Shown: positions 4,990 to 6,439 of the stretch, piece by piece | Position numbering within the stretch: the stretch's first letter is position 1 | How the letters are laid out: the number at the start of each line of letters is the position of its first letter | Assembly (NCBI GenBank): GCA_029865285.1 | Contig: JAOUHE010000098.1 | Span: 1-6,439, forward strand | Length of the DNA: 6,439 bases | Reading direction: 5' to 3' | From: Chloroflexota bacterium | GTDB taxonomy: Bacteria > Chloroflexota > Limnocylindria > QHBO01 | Made by a program: the position numbers and the translations under genes | Notes under the pieces: model-generated | Told to the model about the DNA's origin: nothing | The model's input: the letters and a program-made list of their open reading frames with translations, nothing else | Databases searched by the model: none

Positions 4990-6327
4990 TCAGCGACCCA
5001 GCAGGCCGCCGAGACCGCCGCCCTGCCGGGACAGCCGCCCACCTCCGAACTGGCGCATCAGCCGCTGCATCTCGCCGAACTGCTTCAGGACACGATTGAC
5101 GTCGGCGGTGGTGGTGCCACTGCCGGTGGCGATGCGACGCCGTCGGCTGGCCTTGATGATCTCCGGCCGGCGTCGCTCGGCTGGCGTCATCGAGTCGATG
5201 ATCGCCTCGATCCGGCGCAGCTGGCCGTCGTCTACCGCCTGCTGGGCTTCGCCGGCCAGGTGCCCGGCGCCGGGAATCATGCCGATCAACTGCCCGATCG
5301 GACCCATCTTCTTGACCTGCGCCAGTTGCGAGCGGAAGTCATCCAGGGTGAAGCGCGATTCCATGAATCGCTGCGCCACCCGCTCAGCCTCCTCCTGGTC
5401 GACGTTCTCCTGGACGCGCTCGACGAGGGAGAGGATGTCGCCCATCCCGAGAATGCGCTGTGCCAGGCGATCCGGATGGAATGGCTCGAGCGCGTCGATG
5501 CGCTCGCCGGTCCCGACGAAGGCGATCGGGAGGCCGGTGGCGCTGCGGATGCTCAGGGCCGCGCCACCGCGCGCGTCGCCATCCATCTTGGTGAGCACCA
5601 GACCCGTCAGCGGCAGGCGCAGGTGGAACGCCTCGGCAACGCGAACGGCCTCCTGGCCGGTCATCGCGTCCACGACCAGCAGCGTCTCGGCGGGAGTCAG
5701 TGCACCGCTGATGCGCACGAGCTCGTCCATCATCGGCTCATCCACGTGCAGCCGTCCGGCGGTATCGATCAGCACGACATCGTGCCCACGCTGTCGGGCG
5801 AACTCGACCCCGGACTTGGCCACCTCCATCGCCGGCGTCCCGGCCGGCCGGCTGTGTACCTCGATCGCAACCTGATCGCCCAGCTGGACCAGCTGATCCA
5901 CGGCGGCCGGGCGATATACGTCTGCGGCCACCAGCAGCGGCCGCTTGTTCTCTCGCTTCAGGCGCACCGCGAGCTTGGCCGCGGTCGTCGTCTTCCCCGA
6001 TCCCTGCAACCCGACAAGCATCATCACGGCGGGCCGCCCGTCCATCTGCAACACGTGGCGTTCTCCACCGAGCACCGATACGAGCTCGTCGTGGACCGCC
6101 TTGACGATTGCCTGACCCGGATGGAGACCGGTGAGCAGATCGGCCCCCATCGACTGCTCGCGCACACGTGCCACGAACGCCTTGACGACCTGGAAGTTGA
6201 CATCCGCCTCGAGCAGGGCCAAACGGATGTCGCGCAGCGCCAGGTCGAGGTCGGCCTCGGTGATGCGTGCCTTGCCGCGAAGGCGGTCGACGACGCCCTG
6301 CAGGCGTACGGAGAGCGATTCGAACAT
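4990..6327 (-). CDS. ffh: Signal recognition particle protein Ffh (SRP54)
   Basis: Ffh with 4.5S RNA binds signal sequences on nascent chains and delivers them to FtsY at the membrane. The 445-residue product is complete. The N domain is MFESLSVRLQ onward with ALLEADVNFQVVK (37-49). The G domain has the P-loop GLQGSGKTT (106-114), the SRP-specific DVYRPAAVDQL (136-146), DTAGR (188-192), TKMDGDARGG (246-255) and GTGE (272-275). The M domain (about 300-430) has the finger-loop region MGPIGQLIGMIPG (341-353) and the RNA-binding part SMTPAERRRPEIIKASRRRR (379-398) with GSG at 402-404. It ends in a short Gly/Arg/Leu-rich tail and is less methionine-rich than many homologues. The ATG at 6325-6327 gives the family N-terminus; no ATG, GTG or TTG extends the frame and no clear Shine-Dalgarno precedes it. 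A candidate promoter lies about 50 bases upstream. It heads the row of genes in this window. Confidence 0.97.
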   Translation of the reverse strand: MFESLSVRLQGVVDRLRGKARITEADLDLALRDIRLALLEADVNFQVVKAFVARVREQSMGADLLTGLHPGQAIVKAVHDELVSVLGGERHVLQMDGRPAVMMLVGLQGSGKTTTAAKLAVRLKRENKRPLLVAADVYRPAAVDQLVQLGDQVAIEVHSRPAGTPAMEVAKSGVEFARQRGHDVVLIDTAGRLHVDEPMMDELVRISGALTPAETLLVVDAMTGQEAVRVAEAFHLRLPLTGLVLTKMDGDARGGAALSIRSATGLPIAFVGTGERIDALEPFHPDRLAQRILGMGDILSLVERVQENVDQEEAERVAQRFMESRFTLDDFRSQLAQVKKMGPIGQLIGMIPGAGHLAGEAQQAVDDGQLRRIEAIIDSMTPAERRRPEIIKASRRRRIATGSGTTTADVNRVLKQFGEMQRLMRQFGGGRLSRQGGGLGGLLGR

Positions 6328-6377
6328 GGATGGACCGATCTGCGGGATGTGATCAGCGCCGCATCGGGCGGCCGCCC

Positions 6378-6406
6378 ATTCTAGGGTCGTCGGCTCAAGC
6401 CAGCAA
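6378..6406 (-). promoter_or_regulatory. Candidate sigma-70-type promoter for ffh
   Basis: The minus strand has TTGCTG (6401-6406, three of six to TTGACA), a 17-base spacer and TAGAAT (6378-6383, five of six to TATAAT). The start would fall near 6371, leaving a leader of about 44 bases to the ffh ATG. An inverted repeat, GTCGGC (6389-6394) and GCCGAC (6411-6416), brackets the -35 and most of the spacer, and GGGTCG/CGACCC (6384-6389, 6413-6418) offers a second pairing. It could be an operator. Nothing else is visible in the 112 bases right of ffh. Confidence 0.45.
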
Positions 6407-6439
6407 TTCCGCCGACCCGGCTCGTGCGGGTCGCTCAGC

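Noticed and set aside
4735..6384. 549-codon open frame on the plus strand opposite ffh
   Set aside because: It is antisense to a complete, strongly conserved ffh. Its translation is His/Gln/Arg/Asp-rich with no recognisable motif, as expected of GC-rich shadow frames.
6395..6439. Possible C-terminal 14 codons of an upstream minus-strand gene ending in TGA at 6395-6397
   Set aside because: The frame is too short to recognise, and it would place the ffh -35 within that gene. Not supportable from this window.
6384..6439. tRNA or 4.5S RNA gene upstream of ffh
   Set aside because: The local inverted repeats do not form a cloverleaf, there is no TTCRANNCC loop, and no SRP RNA GGAA-tetraloop hairpin could be found.
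1..6439. CRISPR array, insertion sequence, prophage or defence genes
   Set aside because: No regularly spaced repeats, transposase motifs, integrase or anti-phage domains are visible; the window is a housekeeping translation cluster.

Overview
The window is a GC-rich bacterial chromosomal segment in which every gene I can support lies on the minus strand, so the natural reading order runs from position 6439 down to 1. In that order it holds ffh (SRP GTPase), a membrane-anchored DUF3352-type protein, rpsP (ribosomal protein S16), a small KH-domain RNA-binding protein (khpA), rimM, trmD, rplS (ribosomal protein L19), rnhB (RNase HII-like) and the first 32 codons of yraN, which runs off the left edge. 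This is the widespread translation and secretion cluster ffh-rpsP-KH-rimM-trmD-rplS-rnhB-yraN. The KH gene after rpsP is typical of Gram-positive-type lineages. The DUF3352 gene between ffh and rpsP, the high GC and the use of GTG and TTG starts make me lean towards Chloroflexota (Thermomicrobia or Limnocylindria-like), with Actinobacteriota as the alternative. That assignment is inference, not proof.

Layout: a candidate sigma-70 promoter (6378-6406) precedes ffh (4990-6327). The DUF3352 gene (3433-4977) follows after 12 bases. After an 84-base spacer comes a compact block: rpsP (TTG start) overlaps khpA by ATGA, khpA runs into rimM, and trmD starts 3 bases after rimM. A 158-base gap after trmD carries a good extended -10 promoter and a structured leader in front of rplS, so L19 can be made independently of the low-abundance enzymes upstream. 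rnhB follows 71 bases later with a strong ribosome binding site, then yraN after another 71 bases.

Functionally, most of the segment serves ribosome production. S16 and L19 are structural proteins; RimM matures the 30S subunit at S16/S19; TrmD makes m1G37 in tRNA; KhpA binds RNA; Ffh targets nascent membrane proteins. rnhB and yraN belong to DNA maintenance by family and by customary neighbourhood.

I did not find a new defence system, mobile element or CRISPR array. The points that deserve a second look are: an RNase HII homologue whose catalytic Glu is replaced by Ala and whose GRG motif is changed; a rimM reading frame whose conserved first beta strand lies upstream of any ATG, GTG or TTG; the independent promoter and hairpin leader of rplS; a perfect 12-bp inverted repeat inside the 3' end of rpsP; internal two-fold repetition of the DUF3352 protein; and strong overlapping palindromes at the start of yraN.
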